Assembly: GCA_034927285.1 (NCBI GenBank)
Contig: JAYFQF010000014.1
Coordinates: forward strand, 82,577 to 146,576
Direction of reading: 5' to 3'
Source of the DNA: JAYFQF01 sp034927285
Lineage (GTDB): Bacteria; Bacillota; Peptococcia; DRI-13; UBA5745
DNA: 64,000 nt
Shown here: one piece after another, positions 8,325 to 17,455 of the stretch
How positions within the stretch are numbered: position 1 is the stretch's first letter
Layout: every line of letters starts with the position of its first letter
The notes under the pieces: model-generated
What the model saw: the letters and a program-made list of their open reading frames with translations, nothing else
Database searches by the model: none
Told to the model about the DNA's origin: nothing
Position numbers and translations under genes: made by a program

Positions 8325-9515
8325 TTAAGCATATACGTTTAATGCATTCAGGAAATCCCCCACAAGATCCTTCGTATTTTCTATACCGACGGATATGCGA
8401 AGCAGGCCGTCCGAGATGCCGATGGCCATCCGCTGCTCTCTGGTCATATCGCTGTGGGAGCTCATGGGCGGGTAGGCAAAGGTAGTCCGGTATCCGCCCA
8501 GGGTCATGGCATAGTGCGCAATTTTCAGGTTTCTCATAAACGCGTTCATCTTTTGCCGGTCCTCCGGCAGCTCTATACTCAGCATGCCGCCGTAATAGCC
8601 GCCAAATTGACGCTTGGCCAGTTCATGCTGAGGATGGGAAGCCAGACTGGAATGGTAAACAGCCTTTACGTGAGGGCATTTGTCCAGAGCCGCCGCCAAG
8701 GCCGCGGCATTCTCGCATTGTTTTTTCACGCGTAATTCCAATGTGCGCATGCCGCGCATCGTAAGCCATGAGGTAAACGGATCGGCCTGGGTTCCTAAAA
8801 GCACCTGCAGATGATAAATCTTTTTGATCAGCTCCGCTTTTCCGGTAACGGCGCCGCAAACAGCATCACTGTGCCCGTTTGCGAACTTTGTCAGGCTGTT
8901 TACAACCAGATCCGCGCCAAAGGACAATGGGCGTACGATGGCACCTGTCATAAACGTATTGTCGACAATAAAAATTGCTCCGCAATCGTGGGCTAACCCC
9001 GCGACAGCCGCCAGATCCGGTACGCCGATCAGCGGATTGGATACGGTCTCGGTATAAAACATTACCGTATTGGGTTTAATATTCGCTTTGATTTCCTCCA
9101 GGTCGGTAAAATCAACAAAGGTAGTTTCGACATGGTATTTTTCCAGGATATCGGTAAATATTTCGATGGTTTCCCCATATAGGATCTTATCCGACAGGAT
9201 ATGATCCCCTGCCTTGGTGTTGGCGATGATTGCCGAAGCAATTGCCGCCATTCCGGAGGAGCAGGCCACAGAGTCTTCTCCGCCCTCGACGTAATTCATC
9301 AGCTCAATCAACGCCGTCCGGTTGGGATTCCGGTTCCGATTATAGCAAAACCCTTTCTCATCGTATCTCTTTTGCAGGTCGTCCAGGTCTTCCACATTAT
9401 GAGCGGTGGTGAGATGGATCGGCAGCGCCTCAGGGTTGGTGGCGGGCAGTCTGAAGTACGCTCCCGCTTCCAGAAGGTTGGTTTCAAAAGAAAATTCATG
9501 GTCAATGCTTTTCAT
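8325..9515 (-). CDS. PLP-dependent trans-sulfuration family lyase (cystathionine/methionine gamma-lyase type)
   Basis: A 396-residue Cys/Met-metabolism PLP enzyme. The Schiff-base lysine is K210 in VVNSLTKFANGHSDAVCG; D185 in IFIVDNTFMTG would pair with the pyridine nitrogen; the cofactor phosphate site is the SSGMAAIASAI region. This family carries out gamma-elimination or gamma-replacement on methionine, cystathionine or homoserine esters, giving 2-oxobutyrate and a thiol in the lyase members. The exact reaction is not readable from sequence. The N-terminal HLTTAHNVEDLDDLQKRYDE replaces the usual R-x-GNPT layout only in part (YNRNRNPNRTALI). It sits between two opp operons. GGAGGG precedes the ATG. 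Confidence 0.87.
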   Translation of the reverse strand: MKSIDHEFSFETNLLEAGAYFRLPATNPEALPIHLTTAHNVEDLDDLQKRYDEKGFCYNRNRNPNRTALIELMNYVEGGEDSVACSSGMAAIASAIIANTKAGDHILSDKILYGETIEIFTDILEKYHVETTFVDFTDLEEIKANIKPNTVMFYTETVSNPLIGVPDLAAVAGLAHDCGAIFIVDNTFMTGAIVRPLSFGADLVVNSLTKFANGHSDAVCGAVTGKAELIKKIYHLQVLLGTQADPFTSWLTMRGMRTLELRVKKQCENAAALAAALDKCPHVKAVYHSSLASHPQHELAKRQFGGYYGGMLSIELPEDRQKMNAFMRNLKIAHYAMTLGGYRTTFAYPPMSSHSDMTREQRMAIGISDGLLRISVGIENTKDLVGDFLNALNVYA

Positions 9516-9588
9516 CGTTTACATCCCTCCGCTTTTTTTGCCTGATCTTTTTGATGCATTATAAGTGATTGACATACCTTTACTGAAG

Positions 9589-10542
9589 CTAAATCCCATA
9601 AGTAATAATCGGATCGCCCTGGCTGATGGCCAGAGATGTGGTGACAAATAAAATCATGCTGTCAAAATCAGCATAATAGGTTTCCAGGACCTGCCCGAAA
9701 AGGTCCCTGATTTCCCCGACCTTCTGTCCTTTTTTCACCGTTTCCTTTACTTTTGCGGCCGGATACCAGCAGCCAGTGCAGGTGGCGTCAAGATAGACAG
9801 CGTGGGTGATTTCCATCGGCTCCTTATCTAAAACCACGTCATGGCCTTGGATCAGCCCCTGGGCCCCCAGTACCGTCAATATGTCTTTTTTATACAGTTC
9901 CACCTCCTCGGGACTCCAAAGGCCCGAGCCTCCGCGCTCGATCATGATGCAGGGCAGCCCCCGGATACCGGCGGAATTATAGGCCCCTGTCGTAGCGCTG
10001 GATTTAACCATGAAATCCACCTTCAACTTTACCGCCATAGCCCGGGAAGCCGCCACCACTTCCGGAGAGGCTACTCCGGGGTAATAGGCATAAGGAGGCA
10101 ATGTTTCATGAATATCTCCGCCGTGGATATCCAGGTAAAAATCCGCCTGGCTCTGCAACTCCTGGGTCATAAACCAGGCAATCTGCTGCGATATAGTTCC
10201 CTTGGGATCGCCGGGAAATTGGCGGTTGATATTTTTTCCGTCTAAGGGATTAATATAGGAAAGTCTGGCGTTAAAGGCCGGTGGGTTGACCAGGTGTACG
10301 ATGATGATTTGGCCGTTTACCTCTTCCGGCCGTAATTCCTTGCCCAACTCGATGGCGGCCTGAATACAGGGATATTCGCCGCCATGAATTCCCGCCGTGA
10401 TCAAAAAGGTCTTCCCTTGTCCGGCGCCATTAATCAGGGTGGCCGGCATCTGATAGTTGGCATCCGTTACCGTAATAAAACCTTGAACCTTCTCACCAGG
10501 CTTTGCCGACAACCCGCCCGCCCGCAGCTCTTGTTTATTCAT
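9589..10542 (-). CDS. succinylglutamate desuccinylase/aspartoacylase (M14-like) family deacylase
   Basis: A 317-residue zinc hydrolase of the AstE/AspA type. Zinc ligands are visible in TAGIHGGEYPCIQAA (H and E near residues 53-56) and in the downstream DIHGGDIHETLPPYAYYP. Such enzymes cleave an N-acyl amide bond from an amino acid. The gene lies 68 bp after oppF2 and 73 bp before the PLP-lyase gene, which suggests deacylation of the imported compound. AAAGGAAGG precedes the ATG. Substrate is unknown; members of this group are widely misassigned. Confidence 0.8.
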   Translation of the reverse strand: MNKQELRAGGLSAKPGEKVQGFITVTDANYQMPATLINGAGQGKTFLITAGIHGGEYPCIQAAIELGKELRPEEVNGQIIIVHLVNPPAFNARLSYINPLDGKNINRQFPGDPKGTISQQIAWFMTQELQSQADFYLDIHGGDIHETLPPYAYYPGVASPEVVAASRAMAVKLKVDFMVKSSATTGAYNSAGIRGLPCIMIERGGSGLWSPEEVELYKKDILTVLGAQGLIQGHDVVLDKEPMEITHAVYLDATCTGCWYPAAKVKETVKKGQKVGEIRDLFGQVLETYYADFDSMILFVTTSLAISQGDPIITYGI

Positions 10543-10610
10543 CCTTCCACCTTCCTTTGTTTAAGATGTTGCTATTTTCAGAAAGATATTCTATATATAA
10601 GGTTAAAAAA

Positions 10611-11558
10611 TTATACGTGTATACAGGCTACAAAATGATCTTTTTCCACCTCTTTTAATTCTAATTTTTCCTGCATACACTCATCCTTAACATAGGGACA
10701 GCGTGCAGCGAAGCGGCAGCCCGGCTTGGGGTTTACGGGACTGGTTACCTCACCTTTAATAATGCTTTTCATTTTTCTGCTGCTCAGGTTCGGCACGGGG
10801 ATGGCGTCCAGCAGGGCTTTGGTATACGGATGCATCGGATGTTCGAACAGCTTTTCTGCCGGAGCCTTTTCTACGCACATGCCTAAATACATGACGATGA
10901 TATCGGTGCTGATATGCTTCACCACGCTCAAATCATGAGTAATGAACATATAGGTTAAGCCGATGTCCTCCTGCAGATCCATCATCAGATTCAAAATCTG
11001 GGCCTGAATGGATACGTCCAGGGCCGAAACCGGCTCGTCGCAAACGATGAATTTTGGATTTACAGCCAGTGCCCGGGCAATTCCGATGCGCTGGCGCCTT
11101 CCTCCGTCCAACTCATGAGGGTAAGTATTAACAAACCGCCGGGCTAAGCCTACGGTGTCCATCAGCTCCAGGACCTTTCGATCGATTTGCTTTTTGTCCT
11201 TGATCACCTTGGTCACCTTTATGGGCTCCGCAATGATTTCGCTGACGGACATCCTGGGGTTTAGGGAAGAAAAAGGATCCTGGAAGATAATTTGGATCTG
11301 CTTACGGACCTCAAACATTTGTTTGGTGTTGTATTTGGTGATGTCCTTTCCTTCCAGTAAGACTTTGCCTTCAGTAGGTTCGATCAGACGGAGGATAACC
11401 CTTCCCAGGGTGGATTTACCACAGCCCGATTCTCCTACCACTCCCAGGGTCTGCCCCTTGAGGATGCTCAAATTTACATCGTCAACGGCATGAAGAGGTC
11501 CCCTTGCGGTATTGAAATATTTTTTCAGACCAATTGTCTGAATCATTGGTTGTTCCAT
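10611..11558 (-). CDS. oppF: oligopeptide ABC transporter ATP-binding protein OppF-type (system 2)
   Basis: A 315-residue ATPase: Walker A GESGCGKSTLGRV, FQDPFSSLNPRMSV, signature LDGGRRQRIGIARAL (GG-R variant of SGGQ), Walker B IVCDEPVSALD and C-terminal GCRFAARCPYVKDEC. It is the last transport gene of the second opp operon and parallels OppF1, from which it has clearly diverged. The altered signature LDGGRRQR, lacking S and Q, is unusual but its glycines are kept. Confidence 0.9.
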   Translation of the reverse strand: MEQPMIQTIGLKKYFNTARGPLHAVDDVNLSILKGQTLGVVGESGCGKSTLGRVILRLIEPTEGKVLLEGKDITKYNTKQMFEVRKQIQIIFQDPFSSLNPRMSVSEIIAEPIKVTKVIKDKKQIDRKVLELMDTVGLARRFVNTYPHELDGGRRQRIGIARALAVNPKFIVCDEPVSALDVSIQAQILNLMMDLQEDIGLTYMFITHDLSVVKHISTDIIVMYLGMCVEKAPAEKLFEHPMHPYTKALLDAIPVPNLSSRKMKSIIKGEVTSPVNPKPGCRFAARCPYVKDECMQEKLELKEVEKDHFVACIHV

Positions 11559-11600
11559 CTCACCTGACCTCCAAACATCATTTTGCCTCTGCCGGCAGAA

Positions 11601-12584
11601 CTAAAACTCTTTGATCTGATGGCATTTAATCATGTGGCCGCATCTATCCACCGCTTCGGGAATAGAGGTAGTGCAAATTTCCATACATAAAGGACACCTG
11701 TCGTTGAATTTACAGCCTACCGGCAGCTTGGAAGGATCGGGCATCAACCCTTCAATCGGGTTTAACCGTCTGGTTTTCTTCGTCATATCGGGAATGGAGC
11801 CAAAAAGTCCCACCGTATAAGGATGATGTTTTTCCCCTTCAAAAATATCCTCGGCTGTGCCGCTTTCGATAATTTCTCCGGCATACATGATGGCCACTTT
11901 GTCACAGGTCTGGGCTACGACTCCCAGATCGTGGGTAATCATGATCATAGCGGTATTTAATTTCTCTTTTAATTCTTTCATCATTTGCAGGACCTGGGCC
12001 TGAATGGTGACGTCCAAAGCCGTTGTCGGCTCGTCGGCCAATAATAATTTTGGCTGGCAGACCAAAGCGATGGCAATAACGATCCTTTGCTTCATTCCTC
12101 CGGAAAACTGATGGGGATATTCAGCCTTTCTTTCGGCCGGCAAACCTACCAGCTGCATAATATCGTCTACCTGCTTGTCGGCTTCTTTTTCATCGATATT
12201 CTTATTATGTAATAAAATAGCTTCTTTGATCTGATCCCCTACCGTGAACACCGGATTCAGGCTGGTCATCGGATCCTGAAAGATCATCGAAACGTCGAAG
12301 CCCCGCATTTCACGCAATTTTTCTTCCGGAGCCTCGGTAATATTCATTCCGTCAAGGATAATGGTCCCCTTTTTAATCAAGCCCACCTTTTCCGGCAGCA
12401 AGCGCATGACGCTTAAGGCCGTGGTGGTTTTACCGGCGCCGGTCTCGCCCACCAGGCCCAGGGTTTCCCCTTTTTCCACAGTTAAGTTTAAATTGTTTAC
12501 CGCATAGATCGTGGCGTCTTCCGTCAAATATTCCACCCACAAATTCCGGATTTCCAATAGTTTGTCAGCCACAGTATTCACCAT
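11601..12584 (-). CDS. oppD: oligopeptide ABC transporter ATP-binding protein OppD-type (system 2)
   Basis: A 327-residue ATPase with Walker A GETGAGKTTTALSVM, FQDPMTSLNPVFTV, signature FSGGMKQRIVIAIAL, Walker B LLLADEPTTALD and the cysteine-containing C-terminal LPVGCKFNDRCPLCMEIC region. It starts 11 bp after oppC2 and is followed by oppF2 after 42 bp. It should couple ATP hydrolysis to peptide uptake together with OppF2. Confidence 0.92.
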   Translation of the reverse strand: MVNTVADKLLEIRNLWVEYLTEDATIYAVNNLNLTVEKGETLGLVGETGAGKTTTALSVMRLLPEKVGLIKKGTIILDGMNITEAPEEKLREMRGFDVSMIFQDPMTSLNPVFTVGDQIKEAILLHNKNIDEKEADKQVDDIMQLVGLPAERKAEYPHQFSGGMKQRIVIAIALVCQPKLLLADEPTTALDVTIQAQVLQMMKELKEKLNTAMIMITHDLGVVAQTCDKVAIMYAGEIIESGTAEDIFEGEKHHPYTVGLFGSIPDMTKKTRRLNPIEGLMPDPSKLPVGCKFNDRCPLCMEICTTSIPEAVDRCGHMIKCHQIKEF

Positions 12585-12595
12585 TTCCTTCCCGC

Positions 12596-13495
12596 TTAGT
12601 TCTTTAGCCTGGGATCGAGAGCATCCCGCAGGCCGTCGCCGATCAACGTCAGGGACATCACCGTCAGCATGATGGCAATGCCGGGATAAATTGCCAGCAT
12701 AGGATAATAACGCATCACCGGCCTTGCTTCAGAAAGCATGGTGCCCCATTCCGGGGTGGGGGATTGAATCCCCAAACCGATAAAGCTGAGGGAGGCAATC
12801 GTCAGGATCGTTCCCGCTACAGTCTGCATTGTTTGAACGATCAAAGGTCCTACTGCGTTAGGCAAAATATGCCGCAGGATGATCCGGGCATCGCTGGTGC
12901 CGCAGGCTCGGGCCGCTTCAATAAATTCTTGTCCCATGATGCCCAGAACCGACGAACGGATCAGCCGGGCCATCTTGGGAATCTGGGATACGCTCATGGC
13001 CAATACCAGATTTACCACACTGGACCCTAAGGCGGATACGATCGCAATGGCCAGCAGGGTACTGGGGATCGCCAGAAAGGCGTCCATAATGCGCATAAGT
13101 ACCGCATCGACCTTACCGCCGTAATATGCCGCTGCGGAGCCGCAGATCGCCCCGATCAGCACGGAAGAAGCCACGGCCACCAGGCCGATGCTGATGGAAA
13201 TCCTGGCGCCAAATATAATTCTGCCGAACACATCCCGGCCATATTGGTCGGTGCCGAACAGGTGGTCGGTGGAAGAGGGCTGATACCGGTTCTTGATGTT
13301 TTGGGTAACCACGTCCATCTCATAGTCGGCGATCAGATCCGCGCTTAAAGCCAAAACAGCCAGAACGATAAAGAGACAGAGTCCAAAAACGGCCAATTTA
13401 TTCCGTTTAAATCGCAGCCACACCCCTCCCCACTGGCTGCGTTTTTTGAATTCCACCTGCTCCGGCTCTACATTTTTTTTCGCTATAACGTTCAT
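12596..13495 (-). CDS. oppC: oligopeptide ABC transporter permease OppC-type (system 2)
   Basis: A 299-residue permease. A cytoplasmic N-terminus (VEFKKRSQWGGVWLRFKRNK) is followed by a first helix and the DppC motif LFGTDQYGRDVFGRIIFGAR, then five more helices with the EAA loop ARACGTSDARIILRHILPN. It begins 11 bp after oppB2. It forms the channel with OppB2. Confidence 0.92.
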   Translation of the reverse strand: MNVIAKKNVEPEQVEFKKRSQWGGVWLRFKRNKLAVFGLCLFIVLAVLALSADLIADYEMDVVTQNIKNRYQPSSTDHLFGTDQYGRDVFGRIIFGARISISIGLVAVASSVLIGAICGSAAAYYGGKVDAVLMRIMDAFLAIPSTLLAIAIVSALGSSVVNLVLAMSVSQIPKMARLIRSSVLGIMGQEFIEAARACGTSDARIILRHILPNAVGPLIVQTMQTVAGTILTIASLSFIGLGIQSPTPEWGTMLSEARPVMRYYPMLAIYPGIAIMLTVMSLTLIGDGLRDALDPRLKN

Positions 13496-13506
13496 TGAGC
13501 AACCTC

Positions 13507-14439
13507 CTACTTGCCGGCAAATCTGGATTTTACCCTGGGATCCACCAAGGTATAAATCAGATCAACGATCAGATTAATGACGCCGGCCATCACCGCCACA
13601 AACAGCACATTCGCCATCACCATCGGCGTATCTTTGCCTCGTACCGAGTTGATCAGCAAGGATCCCATGCCCGGGATGGCGAATACCGCCTCGATCATGA
13701 TCGTTCCGCCGATCAGAAAGCCAAAATTCGTTCCCGCCACGGTAATAATCGGCAAAAGGGAGTTCCTCAGGGCATGTTTGAAGATGACTGTTTTCTCCGG
13801 AGCGCCTTTGGCCCGGGCCGTCCGGATGTAATCCTGACGGATGGTTTCCAACATGGTGGACCTGGTTAACCGGATGTAGGAGGAAATACTGCCGATGCTC
13901 AGGGCGGCCAACGGCATAAGATAATGCTTCCAGGTATCGATTCCGGTAGCCGGCAGCCAGCCCAGAGCCAAGGAAAATACCAGCATCAGCAGCATGCCGA
14001 TCCAGAAGTTGGGCAGACAGTTGGTGACCAGAGAGACAAAAAGGGTAATATTATCAAATACGGAGTATTGTTTTACGGCAGCCATAACCCCAATAGGAAT
14101 ACTGATCACTACAGAAAGCAAAATCCCTATTCCGACAATTTTCAAGGTAGTGGGAAAACGGGCGAAGGTTTCGGAAAACACTGGCTCCTTGGTCCGGTAA
14201 GAGGTCCCGAAATCGCCCTGGAGTGCATTTTTTAAATAATTAAAATATTGCACTAAAAACGGATCGTTTAATCCCATTTCTTCCCGCAATTCCTCCAGAG
14301 CCTCCGGCGTGGCTTCCTCGCCCAGGATGATCATGGCGGCGTCTCCGGGCGTAAAGCTCATGATCGTAAAGATAATGAAGGAGACGGCCAGAACCACAGG
14401 GATCAACTGCAGTATTCTGCCAATAATATATTTAATCAT
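13507..14439 (-). CDS. oppB: oligopeptide ABC transporter permease OppB-type (system 2)
   Basis: A 310-residue permease with six membrane helices, FTPGDAAMIILGEEATPEALEEL after the first helix, EAA loop ARAKGAPEKTVIFKHALRNS and C-terminal MIEAVFAIPGMGSLLINSV, all typical of DppB/OppB. It lies 97 bp after oppA2, the gap being filled by a long hairpin, as in the first opp operon. Confidence 0.92.
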   Translation of the reverse strand: MIKYIIGRILQLIPVVLAVSFIIFTIMSFTPGDAAMIILGEEATPEALEELREEMGLNDPFLVQYFNYLKNALQGDFGTSYRTKEPVFSETFARFPTTLKIVGIGILLSVVISIPIGVMAAVKQYSVFDNITLFVSLVTNCLPNFWIGMLLMLVFSLALGWLPATGIDTWKHYLMPLAALSIGSISSYIRLTRSTMLETIRQDYIRTARAKGAPEKTVIFKHALRNSLLPIITVAGTNFGFLIGGTIMIEAVFAIPGMGSLLINSVRGKDTPMVMANVLFVAVMAGVINLIVDLIYTLVDPRVKSRFAGK

Positions 14440-14456
14440 GGGTTGCTCCTTTTTTA

Positions 14457-14499
14457 TTTAGCGGTACAGCCGGGCTCAACGCCCAGCCGTACCGCTAAA
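14457..14499 (-). other. intercistronic hairpin between oppA2 and oppB2
   Basis: A 19-bp stem from 14457-14475 to 14481-14499 with a 5-nt loop; the outer 11 bp (TTTAGCGGTAC / GTACCGCTAAA) are perfect and two inner positions are mismatched or wobble. No T-run follows in the direction of transcription. The position matches the hairpin in the first opp operon, so it likely sets the binding-protein to permease ratio. Confidence 0.7.
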
Positions 14500-14536
14500 C
14501 TCATCTCCCGGTTTTCAGTTTTATCCTGCGGACATC

Positions 14537-16159
14537 TTATTTCCAACTCCAGTCGTATACGATATAACGCTCTACGCCGTCATAAGCAAAACCGTTCAGA
14601 TCCTTATTTGCGAAAACCATATTTTCGCAGACGCCCCAGGGAATGTACGGGCAATCCTCTTTAATGATCTCGTTGATCCGCCAATAGGCTTCCTTACGTT
14701 TTGCGTCGTCCTGTTCAACCCTGGCGGCTTCGATCAGCTGATCCACTTCTTTATTTACATACTTGGCATAGTTGTTACCGGGCTTATCAGCGCCAGAGCT
14801 ATGCAGGAAGCGGGTGTATATATAGTCTACGTCGGCGATATTGCCGTAGGCCAGGGTGTTGCTGATCTCATATTGCTTTAAGTTCTGAGTCTGTTCCACA
14901 TTGGCCGCCTTCTCCAGCTTGACTAATGTGGCGTCGATTCCTATAGCCCGGATTTGCTCGATGGCCACTTCCGCCGTTGGATAGTAAGAAGCGGTGCCCA
15001 GGGTCTTCCATTCAGTGCTGAAGCCTTTTTCCATGCCGGCTTCCTTCATCAGTTCCTTAGCCTTTTCCACATCCTGCTGATATCCGGGGAAGCCCTCCTG
15101 ATAGCCCCACATATACGGACACCAGAAACCGTCGGCTACAGTGCCGTAGCCCTCAAAGGCGCCAAGCATGATTGACTCTTTATCAATGGCATAAGCCACG
15201 GCCTGCCGGACCAGTTTATTGGTAAAGGGGCCCTCGGCGACATTCATCACAATGGTCTGAACCCCGGCGCTGCCGCCGCCGCTGTTCTGCAGGCGCTCCA
15301 CCTCCAGAAGATGAGGCCGGTTGACAAATAAGGTCCCGCTGAAGAAATCGATTTCTCCCGTCTCGTTTGCCAGGTCGCCGGTGGCGGCGTCGGCGATGAA
15401 CTTCAGCTTCAGATCCTTAATGGACGCTGGGGTCCGCCAATAGTCCTCGTTAGCCGCCAGCTGAATGTGGTCGCCCTTTGTCCAGCTTACAAATTTATAG
15501 GGCCCGGTGCCGATGGGCGCGCGGCCGTACTCTTTTCCTTCCCCTTCCACCTTTTCTACATCGGCTTTACTCATGATGCCGAAACGGGAGCTGGACAGAA
15601 TCTGCAGGATCGGCTTATAAGGGTATTTCAATACCAGCTTGAGGTGGGTATCGTCCACCACCTCCCATTTTTCGATGGACGCGGTGAAGGTGCTGTGGAA
15701 AGAGCTGTTCAGCGCCCTTTCCATCGAGAAAAAAACATCGTCCATGGTCATGGTATCGCCGTTATGGAACTTTACTCCTTCCCTGATTTTGAAAATATAC
15801 TCATCACCGGCTTCGTTAACCTCATAGCTCTCGGCGATCCCGGGCATCGGGGTATTCATATCCCCGGGAGTAGGTAAAAGCAAGCTGTCATAAATCTGAA
15901 TAATGGCCATATGGGCAATCATATCGCCTGTGGCTGAAGGGTCCAGCGTGGCAGGCTCCATCGTCAGGCCGTAGATAATGTCCGTTCTGCCGGACGAACT
16001 GCCGGCTTGCTGAGCGCCGCCGGCATCTGTTTCACTATTTCCGGTGGGAGGAGTAGCGCCATTACCTTGCGTAGCGCTGTCACCACAGCCGGAAAACAAC
16101 AGCGAGAAGGCGAGAATGATACTAATAACACAAATCAGAAAATTCAACTTCTTCTTCAT
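14537..16159 (-). CDS. oppA: peptide ABC transporter substrate-binding lipoprotein (system 2)
   Basis: A 540-residue SBP_bac_5 protein with signal peptide and lipobox LFSGC (lipidated Cys25), a Gly/Thr/Ser-rich linker, and family segments TLDPSATGDMIAHMAIIQIYDSL, FKIREGVKFHNGDTMTMDDV and APIGTGPYKFVSW. It is the first gene of the second opp operon, behind a perfect sigma-A promoter with two palindromes. It differs strongly from OppA1, so the two systems probably bind different ligands. Confidence 0.92.
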   Translation of the reverse strand: MKKKLNFLICVISIILAFSLLFSGCGDSATQGNGATPPTGNSETDAGGAQQAGSSSGRTDIIYGLTMEPATLDPSATGDMIAHMAIIQIYDSLLLPTPGDMNTPMPGIAESYEVNEAGDEYIFKIREGVKFHNGDTMTMDDVFFSMERALNSSFHSTFTASIEKWEVVDDTHLKLVLKYPYKPILQILSSSRFGIMSKADVEKVEGEGKEYGRAPIGTGPYKFVSWTKGDHIQLAANEDYWRTPASIKDLKLKFIADAATGDLANETGEIDFFSGTLFVNRPHLLEVERLQNSGGGSAGVQTIVMNVAEGPFTNKLVRQAVAYAIDKESIMLGAFEGYGTVADGFWCPYMWGYQEGFPGYQQDVEKAKELMKEAGMEKGFSTEWKTLGTASYYPTAEVAIEQIRAIGIDATLVKLEKAANVEQTQNLKQYEISNTLAYGNIADVDYIYTRFLHSSGADKPGNNYAKYVNKEVDQLIEAARVEQDDAKRKEAYWRINEIIKEDCPYIPWGVCENMVFANKDLNGFAYDGVERYIVYDWSWK

Positions 16160-16281
16160 CCAGACAACCTCCTAAATCATCTTCCTCCAACTGAAAACCT
16201 GGGTGCTTCCACTGGGTAAATTATCAACGAGGTTCTTCTTTACGTTTTTTACATCTCCTCTTTATTCGGCCCTCCCTCTTT

Positions 16282-16316
16282 GTTCTGATATATAGAACAT
16301 TATTCTGCATACGAAC
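16282..16316 (-). promoter_or_regulatory. double palindromic operator before oppA2
   Basis: GTTCT-N7-AGAAC at 16282-16298 has the same arms and spacing as the palindrome at 1184-1200. A second, looser palindrome (TTC-N7-GAA, 16303-16315) lies between it and the -10 box and directly abuts that box. Together they cover about +1 to +28 of the oppA2 transcript, as expected for a repressor. Confidence 0.62.
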
Positions 16317-16345
16317 ATTATATCCCTCTTGAAGTTATCTGTCAA
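16317..16345 (-). promoter_or_regulatory. sigma-A promoter of the second opp operon
   Basis: Minus strand TTGACA (16340-16345), 17-bp spacer, TATAAT (16317-16322): full consensus. It lies in the 261-bp gap between the DUF4340 gene and oppA2 and would give a leader of about 150 nt. Confidence 0.85.
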
Positions 16346-16420
16346 TGTGCTTGTTAAATAAAGTACAAAAAAGTCGTTACAGATAATACGGAAAATGCCG
16401 TCCCCCCCTCCCCGCCATCG

Positions 16421-17455
16421 TCACCATACAGTCGATAATTCTCCGGCGGAGCCAACATTTTTCGGCAATTTTCCTGAATTTTCTTCAACCAGATTTTCTC
16501 TTCTTACCAGAGCATTATCCGCCTGTCCAATCAAGGGCTCCACCAAAGCGCCGTCGATCAGATAGATAATTTCTGATCCTTCCGGCCAGGCGTAGTAACC
16601 CTTTTCTCCGGATTTTATTCCTATATTCAGGATATAGTTTTGTTTTTCCGCCTGGCCCGAAACCGTATACTCCAATTTGCCCAGACCGCTTTTAAAGATC
16701 AGTTCCTCCAGTTCTTCTGTTTTTGGCTGAAATTGGTAGCACTGGAGAAATTCAAGCTGATTAAGCAGTGCCCGCAGCTTTTCCTCTTTTTCCCGGTCTG
16801 CCGGTTCCCCGGATTGTTCAAGGCTGAAGCCGCCGGCGGAATCGCCGGCGATTAAAACATTTCTGTATTCCTTATTTTCCAGTACAATCCGGCAATCGCC
16901 GTCCGGAGTTACGTCGGGCACTTTTTCCAGGAGCGCCATCTCCTCCAGATCGTAGGTGATCCTTACCTTCAAAAAGGGCTCAACCAAATAAACCGTGGGG
17001 TCTTCGTTTACCTGCAGATAATAATTCATGGTAATTTCATTCCGGTCTCCCACTTTGAGCGTTAAGCTGCTTTCCCCCGCCTGGACAATCAGGACGGCGG
17101 CAGGTTCCTTCAGCCCGTATTTCTCCGCTGCCAGAGCGCCATTTTCGACGGCCCCTTTGCCCGGCAACTCGGCCAGACATTCCAATATTCTCTCTATATA
17201 GCGGGGATCCAGAGGAAAATTCGGCTCATTTTCACAGATCCAGCCCGTATCGGTTCGTTTAAAACTCAGAGCCTCCCCGCTTTTTTTCTGACAGACGACC
17301 CTCTCCACAGGCTCTGTATCCATCTGTAAAATAATCATTTCCCGAGCTTGTTCCGTAACCTGGCCTTGGTCTTGCCCTGGCAGCAACAGGTAAATACAGG
17401 CCAGGCACAGCAGCAAAAGAAACAGTAATACCGCGATGATCTTTTTCCTTTTCAT
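16421..17455 (-). CDS. DUF4340-like membrane-anchored protein of Gld-type ABC locus
   Basis: A 344-residue protein with an N-terminal membrane anchor (KIIAVLLFLLLLCLACIYLLL) and an extracytoplasmic domain. The domain resembles DUF4340, a family found beside Gld-type ABC-2 transporters; it contains repeated segments on the pattern LKVGDRNEITMNYYLQVNEDPTVYLVEPFL. I take ATG 17455, six bases after AAGGAG, which overlaps the gldG stop as TGATG; a longer upstream frame lies inside gldG. Its partner genes suggest it is an accessory of the transporter. Substrate unknown. Confidence 0.75.
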   Translation of the reverse strand: MKRKKIIAVLLFLLLLCLACIYLLLPGQDQGQVTEQAREMIILQMDTEPVERVVCQKKSGEALSFKRTDTGWICENEPNFPLDPRYIERILECLAELPGKGAVENGALAAEKYGLKEPAAVLIVQAGESSLTLKVGDRNEITMNYYLQVNEDPTVYLVEPFLKVRITYDLEEMALLEKVPDVTPDGDCRIVLENKEYRNVLIAGDSAGGFSLEQSGEPADREKEEKLRALLNQLEFLQCYQFQPKTEELEELIFKSGLGKLEYTVSGQAEKQNYILNIGIKSGEKGYYAWPEGSEIIYLIDGALVEPLIGQADNALVRRENLVEENSGKLPKNVGSAGELSTVW

